Source of the DNA: Lactifluus volemus
Lineage: Eukaryota > Basidiomycota > Agaricomycetes > Russulales > Russulaceae
Length of the DNA stretch: 64,000 nucleotides
Direction: 5' to 3'
NCBI GenBank assembly: GCA_022376515.1
Contig: WTXI01000002.1
Coordinates: forward strand, 1,488,001 to 1,552,000
Of the stretch, positions 36,561 to 47,975 are shown one piece after another. Both the position numbers and the translations under genes were made by a program. The notes under the pieces are model-generated. The model did no database searches. It had not been told where the DNA came from and worked only from the letters and a program-made list of their open reading frames with translations. Position 1 is the first letter of the stretch; every line of letters starts with the position of its first letter.

Positions 36561-37588
36561 TTATTTTCGCCATCGCCGCAACTCGAGATAGTAGTTCGAT
36601 CGTTCCCAACCGCTGGTGATGATTTCGATTCCTTCTGTACCCCCACATTCGTCTGCCTCATTCATCAACAGAGGGCCAACCTTCAATCCCATTTCCCGAG
36701 AAGCGGTCTGTACCAACTGGCCCAGTTCACCCTTGTCAAACATGTGATAATAGCGCTGAATAGCACCTGGCCTAGTCTTCGGTGAATCCTGGCCGTCACT
36801 GCTCCGGCAAGCTAGGGAAGAGACCCAAGGTACGAATACGTCTTGACCACTCAGGTTCAACTCTTCTTCCGCGTCTACACGCGTCCTCAATGTTGTATCC
36901 GATACCGGGATAATTCTTTTCGAGTGTTCGTCTTGTTCGATGGCCCAAACGTAAATCAGAATGCGGCCGTGTCTCGGGGAGACAGCCTCGAGAAGTCTCT
37001 TGAGTCACCGCCATCAGTAAATTTGCAAGGGTGATACTCCATAGAGCAAACCTTTATAGCTGTCACCCGACGTTCGAACGTCGCTAGATGATGTATCGTT
37101 GCAATGGAAATTGCATAGTCCTTTAGGGAGTGTATCCAATCTGTTAGTGTGCGACGCGCGGAGGACGGCGCATGCGTACGAATGCACCTCGTCGCCATCC
37201 CCTCTCCAGCACATCTCCCCTTACCACCTCGCGAATTGCTCCATTCCCACCCGCAGTCCTCGCAATATTTAACAGATTTTGACTTCTGTCGAGTCCAACT
37301 GTCAAGATCTTCCCTGGGTGGTCTGCGGGCAAGGGTAGGTATTTCCCGTTACCCGTTCCTGAATCAAGCCCCACCCACCCGGCGGGTATATCCAGTAGAA
37401 ACTTTGAGATAAGGGCCAAGGCTATTGTCATTCAGAACCAGCATCAATGGTACAATAAGGTCCGCTACCTTGTAACGCGTGGACGAGAAGTGGGACGCAA
37501 TTTGGTCGTACACTGTATGTACGTGCCTCTCCTCGTAAGCCTCGGGGTGGTCATCAACGATAGCGGTGGTGACCTCCGATGAAGGCAT
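36561..37588 (-). CDS. TRM9: tRNA (uracil-5-)-methyltransferase TRM9, one frame break
   Basis: SAM-dependent enzyme that completes mcm5U at wobble position 34, working with Trm112. Exons 37588-37469, 37421-37188, 37140-37052 and 36998-36561 contain [23 protein letters not shown], the SAM loop [49 protein letters not shown] and a C-terminal [13 protein letters not shown] block. At the start of exon 2 the expected K-PWP-LISKFL requires one more C in the run at 37413-37415 (GGG on the plus strand). With that base the total is 294 codons. The rest is intact, so a consensus error is likely. Confidence 0.87.
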
Positions 37589-37710
37589 CGACGTGTTTTG
37601 TCTCTCCCCTGAGGATGCGTAGACCTTGTACGTGGGACAGTAGATGATGTAGCGAGCGAGAAGGAAATCTAAACAACACTGTCGGGTATGTAGAGGTTGT
37701 CTCCCAACGT

Positions 37711-38343
37711 TCATGATTCAAATCCCATCTCCTTATCCATCAGTCTGCGGAACTTGCTGCCATCAAACTGCGGGAACGGCACAAGACTCGAAGTTTGTAG
37801 ATCAACGATGGATTGCGCAAGTTCACTGAAATTTATTATTATTATCTCTTAGCACGGCGATCGCATGATTCAATGACCCGCTCACTCGCCTGACCGTCGA
37901 AACCTTTGCGTGTCCCAATACACCCATCGCACGAGCCATGTCTTCCTGGTGGTTGTCGAGGAGAGTTGGATTGGGCACGATTATGAGAGGTTTGCCTTTT
38001 CGTAGTACATCGAGTATGGTACCCGAGCCTAGATCGTGTACATCGACCGACCGGCGAGAAATACAAGCGAGGAGCACGTACCTGCATGCCCGATGACCAG
38101 ATCAGCTGCGTCGTACGCCTCGTCGAGACTCGGTTTGTACCTCCACACGTGGATATCTAAGCCCTGCCTGTGCACGTTCCGTTTTGCATCGGCTGGCCCG
38201 AGCTCATCCACCTGGGAGTTGCCGCATTGAATGACGACATCGGAGTAGCCCTTTTGAGCGAGGGCTTCGAGTACGGGCTGAGAGAGCGCAGCGTTGACCA
38301 GTGCCTCGAATTTAGTTGACCCAACGGTGAAGAGCACGCGCAT
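37711..38343 (-). CDS. ALG13: UDP-GlcNAc transferase subunit ALG13
   Basis: Catalytic partner of membrane-bound Alg14, adding the second GlcNAc to dolichol on the cytosolic ER face. Exons 38343-38082, 38028-37890 and 37825-37711 encode 171 residues: MRVLFTVGSTKFEALV, DLVIGHAGSGTILDVL, PLIIVPNPTLLDNHQ and a C-terminal helix. The second intron has a GC donor (AG|GCGAGT) and is needed to reach SELAQSIVDLQ in frame. The usual family size is about 170-200 residues. The PRO3 start lies 113 bp away on the other strand. Confidence 0.92.
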
Positions 38344-38456
38344 GCTGTATTATTGAGGAAATTGCGCACGGGCTGGGGAGGGAAAAAAAAAAACTCGACA
38401 AAAAGCTATGATCCCTCTCTCTTGACGTTCGTCTCCTACATTCAAACAAAAAAAGA

Positions 38457-39761
38457 TGGGCTACACCTATGTGTGCTAGGTGGGTATGTTCGTTCATCTA
38501 GGCGTCGATAGATCTATTGATTAGCGCTACCACTTTGTAGGATGTGGAACGATGGGCATCGCCATAACGGCTGGCGTGCTCGCTAGCCTCCACACACAGA
38601 GTCCTCTACACGGCGGCGTGGCGTCTGGCCAGCACAAATGGGAGTCCCACACGCCTGGGACGTCTACCCCTGCCAACGCCGCCGAGGGCGATTCGACGCT
38701 ACCGTCTAGATTCATCGCGTGCGTATCGCGCGACGAAAGCGCGCGCCGCCTGCGCGAGAAATTCCGTGCGATGGTAGGAGGAGGTTCGGTCGAGATCACC
38801 GTCGGACAGAACCTCGCGTCCGTGCGACAGTCCGACGTCGTCTTGCTCTGGTGAGCGCTACGGCATAACCGCCCTTTTGTTTATTATTGGTCTTATCATA
38901 TCATTGGTTTCCGGTGATCTTGACTCCCCTTCCCCTCCACCACATTTGTTCAGCTGCAAACCACAAATCGCGCACCTCATCCTCAGCGACAATGGCATAA
39001 AAGAAGCGTTAGCTGGGAAGTTATTGATCAGCATCCTCGCGGGCGTCACCATCGCGCAACTCTCCGACCTTGTCCTTCCGAGCACAAAGGTGATTCGTGC
39101 GATGCCCAATACGGCCTGTCGCGTGCGTCCAAAAAATGTTCTCCCGTGTGTGAGATGCAAACAATACCCCCTTGTCAAAAACAGATCCGCGAGGGCATGA
39201 CGGTCGTCTCGACCCTCTCACCGTCAGATATGCAGGGACGGAACAAGGAAATCATTCTCCAGATATTCTCCTCGATCGGGCGTTGTCGTTTTCTTGAAGA
39301 GAGGCACTTTGACGCATGTACAGCACTGTCTGGGTCTGGCCCTGCCTTTGCCTGCATATTCCTTGAGGCGATGGTGGACGGCGGTGTCATGATGGGTTTA
39401 CCTCGAGCAGAGGCTCTGGAACTGGCAGCACAATGTGGGTGTACTTCGTGCTTGTGATTGATTTCTCTTTTTCGACTTGTCACCACTGACTCGCAGCTCT
39501 TTCTACGTAGCACTACAGGGCGCCGCTCGCATGGCCTTGCTACCTGATGCGCACCCAGCCCAGATCAAGGATTCCGTCACAAGTAAGTCGGTGAACTCGC
39601 TAACCTGCGATTCAACTCACGCACATCACTTAGCCCCCGGCGGTTGCACCATCGCAGGTCTACTCGCCTTGGAGGACGGCCGAGTGAGGTCTACCATTGC
39701 TCGTGCCATTCAGGTCGCGACAGAACGCGCCAGTGAGCTCGGGCAACCTACAACGAAGTAA
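38457..39761 (+). CDS. PRO3: Pyrroline-5-carboxylate reductase, one frame break
   Basis: Last step of proline synthesis. Exons 38457-38480, 38541-38850, 38954-39122, 39185-39434, 39511-39582 and 39634-39761. The NAD(P) motif reads ...VLGCGTMGIAI across the first intron; IRAMPNTACR, TALSGSGPAFACIFLEAM and TPGGCTIAGLLALE follow. The first 24-nt exon reads ATG GGC TAC ACC and then needs one extra C at 38467-38468 to continue into CVLG. With it the total is 318 codons. All other junctions are in frame, so the missing base is probably an error in a C run. Confidence 0.9.
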
Positions 39762-40619
39762 CGAAGGCTCGGCCAGATTTCTTATAGTAATTATGCCGCA
39801 GAAATGGGTATGGAAAATGAGTAAATTGTATTGCGCCTCATGAATGTGACAAGAAAATAAATGTATTCCGCGTCGAGTCTCTTGAACGCATCTACCACAA
39901 TAACGTAGCTGCGAAGAGCAGCGGAAATTCTACGACCAATATCGCTCCCGTAAAATGAGGACAAGCGCGTAGCTTCCAGCGCAGTCCAGAGTGTTGAGGA
40001 GCGTACAATATAGGTTTTTAGGAGAACACCAAGCATAACAGAATGAAAAGAGCTTTCTGATTTGACATGCAATACATTCTATAAGTTGTTGGTGTGGATT
40101 TATTCAGATATGAGGATGGGACAACATGCACGCCTTTGAATACACAATGCCCCCAAGCTGGCCAGTACATAGCTTCAAGAGGGGTAGAGAGGATTGTGTT
40201 ATAAATGTGCAGTAGGGGCAGCCATCATTGGGATGGCCAGCCTTATTTATGACACAAATCCACTCTACCCGTCTTGGCGCCATGTTCTTCCTTTCCCCTG
40301 ACATGACTTAAGGGTATCTGTATCCCGCGTGTGAACCGCCTACACGTCTGAGCTCGCGCTCATCTTTCGGGCAGCGGAGGAGGCAAAAATGACGGGCGCC
40401 GACAAAGTCAACATGTAATCTCGCTCGCAAGAATGGGCACCTCCATGTGGAAAGCAAAAGAGATGCCAAAGTGAAGGAGCGCTCGGTCTTAAGGATGATT
40501 ATAACAAAGAAGCAAGGGGGTAATTGCATCATGATGAAGTCTAAAGTACATAGATAACTACACAAAAGTCAGAACGGCATCTACTCAATGATAAGAACAA
40601 CTCACGAGTCAGGGAACTA
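39762..40619. other. Intergenic between convergent PRO3 and RPT3
   Basis: About 860 bp without a supported gene; short minus-strand frames at 39791-40072 and 40308-40565 have no features. Confidence 0.4.
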
Positions 40620-42249
40620 CTACCGATCTGCAATGAAAATAAGAACGGGTTAGTGGATGCACGTCCAGGAAAGTTGCTTGCGTACAGAATTCATGCGTCT
40701 CGTCGCCCCTCTTGACTGTTTGCTAGTATGAAGAAAATGCTGATCAGAACGCGCCCGAATACTCTTAGTGATAAAACCACTTTCCAAGCTTCTCAAATCG
40801 ATAGGCAGGATGACATAACGATTCTTCCGAACAGCTGTAAAAAGTTTATTAAATCTGGTGTGTAAGGGCGTAGAACTCGATATGCTTGCCTTGTAAACCG
40901 GCAGCTTGAACGACAGATGAAATTTCGGCAGATGATAAACGATCCGGCCGTGAAACGTCTGCACAAAAAAAAGTCAGGCTAGAACTAGGAAACACCATGA
41001 TAAACTCTTACAATCTTCCAGATCTACGTCCGGCCCAAGGTTCATCTTGCTCGTCACAGTCTGGAAAATCAACCGCCGCTCCCGACGGGAAGGCAGCGGG
41101 AATTCGATCTTTCGGTCCAGCCGTCCAGGGCGAAGCAATGCCGGGTCCAGTGTATCTTGTCGATTAGTGGCCATGATTACCTACATGAATCATAAGGTTT
41201 CGTTCATAGCTTTGGGTATGGACACAGCACCGACCTTTACGTTGCTTCCCTGGTCGAAGCCATCCATCTGGTTTAACAGTTCTAGCAGAATTCGCTGCAC
41301 CTCACGGTCGGCGCCCGTCTGTGCGTCGAACCGTTTTGTCGCGATTGCATCAATCTCATCGATAAAAATGATGGCCGGAGCGTTTTCACGCGCGAGACGG
41401 AACACATCGCGCACCATGCGCGGGCCCTCCCCAAGGTATTTTTGTACGAACTCGGATCCGACGACACGGATAAATGCCGCCGTGGTGTGATGCGCGACGG
41501 CTTTGACGAGTAAGGTCTTTCCCGTACCTACGCGGTTCACATGAGCGGGCTTGGACTGGTCAAAAAACAGAGCAGACGCACCTGGAGGACCATAGAGTAG
41601 GACACCGCGAGGAGGGTCGATACCAATTTTCTTGTACAGGTCAAAGTGGGTGAGGGGGAGCTCGACGGCCTCGCGGATTTCCTGCTTCTGAGAGTCCATT
41701 CCTCCGACGTCCTGATACGTCACATCGGGCTTCTCTTCTGCCCCAAGCATTGCGATAGAACTGTCTGCCTCTGGAGGTAAATGTCCACGAGCGCATTGGA
41801 ATGCCGATGTAGGGCCACACTCGATGACGGCTTGAGCAGCTCGCGATCGAGTGTCGAAAGTATGCGAACGACATAGTTCGAGCCAGTCGTTGAACCGACG
41901 ATACCAGTGTGCTGGTCAATAGGCTCAAGGAATTGTCCAATTACGAGCGGAACGGACTGTATACGCCGGACTTCCTCCTGCGCACGAATAAGCTCGCGCT
42001 TGAGGCTGGCCTGTTCATCTTTTATATAGCTTTCTTGGATCTCGAGAAGTTCTAGGTGACGCGAGAGCTTCTTGTACTTGATGTACAAGTCCTCCTCCTG
42101 CAATTCCTGGAAGAGAGCCGTTTTCTCCGTGACCACTGAATCAAAGGTAGGATCCTGATGACCTGGTCATAAAAAAAATTGAAAGGGTTAAAGCATAAAA
42201 TATGGGGACGTACCTCCTTCTGAATCTCCATTCTTGCGTCGTTGGTCAT
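40620..42249 (-). CDS. RPT3: 26S proteasome ATPase subunit RPT3 (PSMC4)
   Basis: Base-ring AAA ATPase of the proteasome. Exons 42249-42214, 42154-41582, 41527-41235, 41180-41012, 40958-40890, 40834-40781, 40722-40686 and 40627-40620. A coiled-coil N-terminus is followed by [29 protein letters not shown], Walker A GPPGTGKT (split by an intron), Walker [30 protein letters not shown] and C-terminal HEFYR, which carries the HbYX gate-opening motif. The last exon has eight bases. One intron has a GC donor (40835-40889). Three bases seem missing, one at 41779-41781 and two near 40785-40797; with them the total is 414 codons. Confidence 0.92.
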
Positions 42250-42343
42250 GATTGCAAAAGTTGCGGTCAAGGCTGACGCGGCGCGAGGAGACGCGTGCTA
42301 TGTCCGCGTGAGAAAGTGAATGTCTGTTCTTGCAACTTGCACT

Positions 42344-43206
42344 ATGGCCTCAGTCATCGTACCGTTGGATCAACCTTCAAACTACAAAGATTCACAATCT
42401 CGAGTAGACCGTCAAAGGCAACATGATCTACTCTCGAAATCTACCACTCTCTACGTTAGTTTCACTCATAAGTCTGTCAACCCTCACGCACTCTTAATTC
42501 CTCCAGATCGGAAATTTGAGCTTCTACACAACAGAGGAACAGATCCACGACATCTTCTCAAAATGTGCCAACCCTGAAGACGGAGGAGGCGTAAAACGTA
42601 TCATCATGGGACTTGACCGTCACACTAGGTGCGCTACCCCGTTTCACACGGTTTCTCCATAGCCCGCCACGTCTAACCACGAACCTTCTTTTTTTTTTTT
42701 TTTCATTCAGAACGCCGTGTGGGTTTTGTTTTGTAGAATTTTATACGCATGCAGAAGCACTTGCCAGCATGCGATACATATCAGGCACAAAACTTGACGA
42801 ACGAATAATCCGTTGCGACTTGGACCTCGGATACCGGGAAGGCAGGCAGTTTGGACGTGGCAAAAGTGGCGGCCAGGTACGTCTCCTCCTTTAGCTTTCT
42901 GGCTTTTGTCACTGGATCGATGACACGATACTGGAGGTTCGAGACGAGCATCGACAGGACTACGATCCTGGCCGAGGCGGATGGGGTGCTCAGGCCCAGA
43001 AAGTTGAAATTGAAAGAAGACGCCAGTTCGAAGAACGCTATGCGGATGTGGAACAGGGTGCTCCCGTGGCAGTCGGTGGTGAAGAGTGGATGCAAATACA
43101 CGCCGTTCCCTCGAAACCCATACTTAAGCGTACTCGGTCACCTGAAGATGAAGATGAGAGCTCCCGACAACGCCCTCGGATCGATGAGGAAACCGGGCGG
43201 ATGTAG
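42344..43206 (+). CDS. CBC2: Nuclear cap-binding protein subunit 2 (CBP20)
   Basis: Small RRM subunit that binds the m7G cap together with CBP80. Exons 42344-42454, 42507-42628, 42711-42876 and 42937-43206 encode 222 residues. RNP2 and RNP1 are [20 protein letters not shown] and [43 protein letters not shown] and [16 protein letters not shown] are the family's cap-binding tail. An R/E-rich C-terminus follows. RPT3 starts 94 bp away on the opposite strand. Confidence 0.94.
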
Positions 43207-43336
43207 CTTCCCATGGGTGTTACTTTATTTCTGTATTCTATCTTGGTGGTATTCAGCATTCGGCCCATCCTTCTATGATCCATGGTTATTTAAGCAGTGT
43301 ATATTATAAGTGCAGTTGGGCTCTACAGCTGGGCTG

Positions 43337-44209
43337 TCACAAGATAAGTTGAGCTCGAATGGTATACTTGTCCTCCCAGGTGTCGGGTTCGTAGTTGGTC
43401 ATATGCAAATTCCGCACGAGCCTAAATGCCTCTGATGTCGAGGAAAGTCGGACAAGTATCCGAGCAGTCAACGAGGACCTCGATTTCCTGTACCGGAAGC
43501 CGATCCGCAGGCATAGATGAATTGAACAGATCTCGAGCCAAGAAAGAGAGAGGGAGACTCACGCATCCAACTTGACTACCTCTGCTTTTCCACCCATTAG
43601 CTTGTAATTTTTCAGAAACCATCGGACGGCGTCTGTTGTGATTTTCCCGGGTAACCCAGAGAGCAACACGCTCTTCCCAACGTCGGTGATCCCGCCTTGG
43701 CACCCATTCCCAGACACGATGGACCGCTCCGAGGCCTCTTCACGCCCTTTCAGCCCGCGCGAGCGCATTCTCCCGTCGTCGGGTGGTGATGTGGTCCGTG
43801 GTATCAACTGGTGTCCAAAATACCTCAACTGCTTGAGCGCAGCCAGGGTCTTTGGGAGAACGGATGGTTGGTTGAGCGTGAGGAAGGCGCTGCCTGTGGG
43901 CTCGAATCGGTGATACTCGAGCGTAACTGCGGTCAACAAGAAAAAAAAGTCTGTTGAACCGGAAAGCAAGATGGGACGAATTTGCGAACCTTTGGTTATG
44001 TTGTGCACTTTATGCGTTGCGAGTAAACGGGTGACATCCGCCGGGGTCGTGGTGCGGGGCAGGCCGACGAGTCTGATGTGAACGTCCGAATGACCTTTGG
44101 ACGATGAATGGTACATACGCATCGTTCTGTGTACTAACCCACCTTTTGGCAAAGCCTTTACGGTTTTCAGGGCATCGGCAAAGATAGCGCCTCTGGCAGC
44201 CATGATCAT
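43337..44209 (-). CDS. RRM-like protein, probably mitochondrial
   Basis: Exons 44209-43990, 43926-43563 and 43487-43337 encode 244 residues. A basic N-terminus (MIMAARGAIFADALKTVKAL...HRTMRMYHSS) looks like a mitochondrial presequence. Two RNA-recognition-like segments follow: VHIRLVGLPRTTTPADVTRLL with VTLEYHRFEPTGSAFLTL, and KSVLLSGLPGKITTDAVRWFL with RILVRLSSTSEAFRLVRNLH. I infer RNA binding from these patterns; the exact protein is not recognised. The SNRNP27 homologue starts 85 bp away on the other strand. Confidence 0.6.
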
Positions 44210-44294
44210 GATGTATCTGTCTGCCCGTGGATAAACGCGCGACACAAGTGAGTCTTTACACGTGATCTTACGCGTTCCTCTATCCCACACATCC

Positions 44295-45215
44295 ATGTCT
44301 TCACGACACGACCACAGGCGGCGTGATAGGAGCTGGGAAAAAGATGACAGAGACAGGGATAGGGATAAGGGCAGAGATAGAGACCGTTATTCACGGCGCA
44401 GGAGCAGCCGCTCTCGCAGTCCGAGACGGGGTGGCTCTGACTCGAGACGAGGTACGTCTACCAATATCATGTACTCTCTCCAATCACACAAACCGATTGA
44501 TTTTTATTTGTGATAATAAAACAGACAGACGCGACTATGGAAGAGATAGGGATGAACATAGGCGCGACCGGGATCCACGAGACTCCCGTCGTCGCGATGA
44601 GCGAGACCGCCGAAATACGGATCGGAGAGATGGGGAGAACGATCGCGATGTACATGATACGGATAGGAGAGAAGGGGAGAGAACAAGTCGGGATGGGGAA
44701 CGCGAACCAGAGACGGATGGCGAGCGGAATGCGCGGATGGACTCTGAGCCTCGAGAGACGAGAAAGCCATCACAACAACAACAACAGCCAGCACAAGGTA
44801 GGCGTGTATTCCCATCTGATTCAATTTGTTGTAAATGTTTTGCATCATAGCATCACCTGCTTCCCAGAAGGTGATTCAAACACAGGTCGATGTTGATGAC
44901 GACGAAGCTGAGGAGGGCGAGACCATGGATGCTGTAAATGACGATGACGAGGCTATGATGGCCATGATGGGCATGTCGCGTTTTGGGACCACCAAGGTAT
45001 TGGCATCTGTATCGATATTATACCGTCGGTAATCGTCCTTGGCAGGGTCAACACGTCCATGGAAATCAAGAGGGTACCGCTCTTGTCAAGAAACCGCGGA
45101 CATGGAGACAATACATGAACAGGTATGTTTATTCAATTGCGGTCGGCCACCCACCTGACCTCGGGTTCTGTCTAGGCGTGGAGGGTTCAATAGACCGCTC
45201 GACAAGATCAAGTAG
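44295..45215 (+). CDS. U4/U6.U5 tri-snRNP protein SNRNP27 homologue
   Basis: Splicing factor. Exons 44295-44451, 44525-44797, 44851-44996, 45046-45122 and 45176-45215 encode 230 residues. The N-terminal two thirds are RS/RD/ER repeats, then a Gln run, an acidic stretch and the diagnostic C-terminal domain: MMGMSRFGTTKGQHVHGN, RQYMNRRGGFNRPLDKIK. The terminal domain is strongly conserved in SNRNP27 (27K) proteins. All junctions are GT-AG and in frame. Confidence 0.88.
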
Positions 45216-45528
45216 TTGACGGATTCTTGTCGTGGTCATAATTGTTGGCGATCTCACATGTGGCGATACTATATTACTTTGCTCCGAAACCCGCGCATGA
45301 CAACACATCATAGTATTGGTCTACAGTCTCACTGAGACGTGCAATATGTGAGGTCTAAATCGCAACAAGAGCAAGCTGGTAGATAATAAAAGTACATGTC
45401 ATCAACTAGGAAAGACAGTAACAAAACATCGCAGAAGTACAGTAAGTCGTGCATATGACAGCGGAGGTCTCGTGGGCATTGAGCTGGAACCGGGGCAAAA
45501 TGCATCGTCCCACTATCCAACTCCGCTC

Positions 45529-46038
45529 TTAGAACCCATGCAGCTTGATCGAGGCGCGCGGTATACCATTCTCGGTGAGGAAGGAGAATATCTTGGACCG
45601 CTGGTCGCCTTGAAGCTGGAACACTTGTCCCATCTCTTCGTCGTCCACTAGGGTGCCGTTGCAGGCAAATTCCTAACGAACCAGGGGAAAGGTTAGTGAC
45701 AACAAATCTAGATATTTAAAAAAAAGGTCAGGTGAATGCACCTTCTTGAAAGCCTTTAGGAGTTTCTTGGCGTCGTACTCTATATTGGGGCATGAGTTTC
45801 GTCACAAAGCTGAGTCAGAGATGACTCACCCTTTGGCAGCCCTTGCAACGTTGTCAGGGTCTTGCGCCCATTTCGCTGCTGAATGCGAATGTGGATGTAG
45901 CTCTGCCTGCCGGGCTCGTCAGCACCAAGCGGGTCGGATGCGTCGTCGAAGGGATCTAATAGAAGTGTAAGAGGGAAAAAGACGACATAGGAAAGGAAAA
46001 GACAACGAACCGAAAGTGTTGAGGTTCTGCACGCTCAT
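45529..46038 (-). CDS. SUI1: Translation initiation factor eIF1 (SUI1)
   Basis: Factor controlling start-codon selection on the 40S subunit. Exons 46038-46011, 45955-45830, 45779-45742 and 45672-45529 encode 111 residues, the normal family length. Sequence blocks: MSVQNLNTFDPFDDASDP, IHIRIQQRNGRKTLTTLQGL, LLKAFKKEFACNGTLVDDEE and GQVFQLQGDQRSKIFSFL, ending ASIKLHGF. It is divergent from the FYV7-like gene with 195 bp between starts. Confidence 0.95.
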
Positions 46039-46233
46039 GCGATGGAAGGAGGAATGCGATGAAAAATGGATTGGGTGGTTGTTTCTGTTTGATATGGGAG
46101 ACAAGATGGCGGTTGAAGTGAGTGAGAAAATCGGATGACCCCTGGGGATTTATGGCGGCGCCACTTGAGTAAATAAACCCATTATTATGTCAGCTAAAGA
46201 TTATCGGTCCCTCGGTCCAGACTCGGCTCCACA

Positions 46234-46699
46234 ATGAAGAGCAAAAGACATTTGCCACAAGTCCGAGGTGTGTATCATCAACCTTGAGATGAAGACCACT
46301 TATTGAACACCCTTTTTAGCCAAAAAATTGAAAAAGGAATGGGTTGCCAAGCAAAAGATTAAAAGCAAATGGAAGGCACAGAAGCGAAGGGATTCTATTG
46401 TTACCCAACGTGACCTTCAGAAAAAACCATCGGAGATCGTCGACGAGGGACAACACAGCAGCGAATCGGTACAGAAAGAGCCTGTACAACGACAGGACAC
46501 TCCCAGTGGTGGCCCGTCGTTAAGGGAGCTCCAAAGACAGGCGTATTCCCCTGCATCTCTCCATCACTACAAGTCACATCCCCTGCATCGATCTCATAAA
46601 GCTGAAATTTCTGGAAACGATAGACAGGGAGGTGGCCAACCTGACATGCGCAAGCGCATGTCTGCAATGTTGGAGAAAATCAAACGTGATTACACATGA
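46234..46699 (+). CDS. rRNA-processing protein, FYV7/TAP26-like
   Basis: Exons 46234-46267 and 46320-46699 encode 137 residues. The protein is very basic, starting with MKSKRHLPQVRAKKLKKEW and KQKIKSKWKAQKRRD, with a C-terminal RKRMSAMLEKIKRDYT. The GGPSLRELQRQAYSPASLH block resembles basidiomycete members of the rRNA-processing (Fyv7/TAP26) family. The assignment is by general appearance only. Its stop codon is 37 bp from the stop of PPP4R2 on the other strand. Confidence 0.5.
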
Positions 46700-46736
46700 C
46701 AACCCTACCCGAGGGTTCCTTAGAGTAGTCAACTTC

Positions 46737-47905
46737 TTAGCTTTTATTTTCCTTGTCACCATCACGCTCGTCCAACATGGAATCCGCAGAATGATCATCC
46801 TCCCTCTGCCTTTTTGTCTCCTCACTTTCGTCGGATCCCCGGACAAAGCGATCTTCGAGACTGATAACACCCGAACTACCGCCAATGCTCGTCACCGAGG
46901 TTAACGCTGTCGGCCTGTCGCTGAGGTGTCCGGGATTCGGATCATCAAGTTCGTCAACAAGTCCCAACTCCCTGGGTTCCATGCTCAAAGGGTCTCCGTC
47001 CAGAGAAACGTCAATGGTGTGGTCAATCCCATTCAGGTTTAAGGGCGATGGCGGTGGGCTGCGTGAGTGAGATCGCCGAGCGTCGTCGTGTAGGAACGAA
47101 ATGGGTGAGAATAGTGGCGTGCTAGGGACGGGAGAAGACGAGAGGCCGACCCGAGCAGCTGCAGAGGCCATTGTGTCTTTTGGCTGCAATGGTAGAGGCG
47201 GGAAGGAATCCCATGTAGACGTCACGTATAGATTCTTCTCCAATGCGCGACAATATTTCCCTAGTGCCATGTAATTCTCTCTTGGCCGTGCGCAAAGGTC
47301 CGCCAGACGTTGAATTGTAAAGGGTGCACTGCGTATCATTAATCAAATACCTTTGAACAAGATAGGTGAGGTGACCATACGCGTCAAAACTATCCAGTTG
47401 AGCGTAAAGCGTTTCTTTTACTGTGGCGATCTCCTCGGACGTGTAGTGAACTTTGGGTGCTTCGTTGGGATTCGATTCATCACGCTCTCGTGACGTGAAT
47501 GGAGGCAACTTCAAGCCTCCGTTCGTTGATGGTTGGGGTGAGAACGGTGGAACGTAAATGGACGACGATGAATTAGGGCTCTGAGCGTCAGCGATAAACG
47601 CAGCGATGTTCTAGCGCGAGTCAATGAACCTGTAGCCCTGCACGGCAGATCAGACCGAGTTACCTGGTCTATTTTATACTTGATAATATTGCGCAGCTTA
47701 GGCCACTCGACACTGCGATAGCAGAATCAATCTGTGCGGTTGGAAATAACCGACGGATGAGTTGCGCACTCTACTAGATCAGTTGAGGAGATGCGTTCGA
47801 GGGAAATGTCGTACTCTAAGCGCTCAATGACACGAAATATCATTTTATACAGCGAGCTATCTCACCTTGAGACCAGTCAAAGTCCGAGTCGAAATCTGAG
47901 GGCAT
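46737..47905 (-). CDS. PPP4R2: Protein phosphatase 4 core regulatory subunit R2
   Basis: Regulator of PP4 in DNA-damage recovery and splicing-complex work. MPSDFDSDFDWSQ opens the frame; exons then give VEWPKLRNIIKYKIDQNIAAFI, YTSEEIATVKETLYAQLDSFD and APFTIQRLADLCARPRENY with ALEKNLYVTSTWDSFPPL, which is the family signature. The C-terminal half is disordered, acidic and ends DERDGDKENKS. The joint between the first exon and VEWPKL (about 47660-47865) is not resolved and may hide a short exon or a missing base. Confidence 0.82.
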
Positions 47906-47975
47906 CGTGTGCACTCGTCCGATACGCGAGTCACAACCTATTTGACGCGACTTGACCGGGTCGATCCCCCACGTC

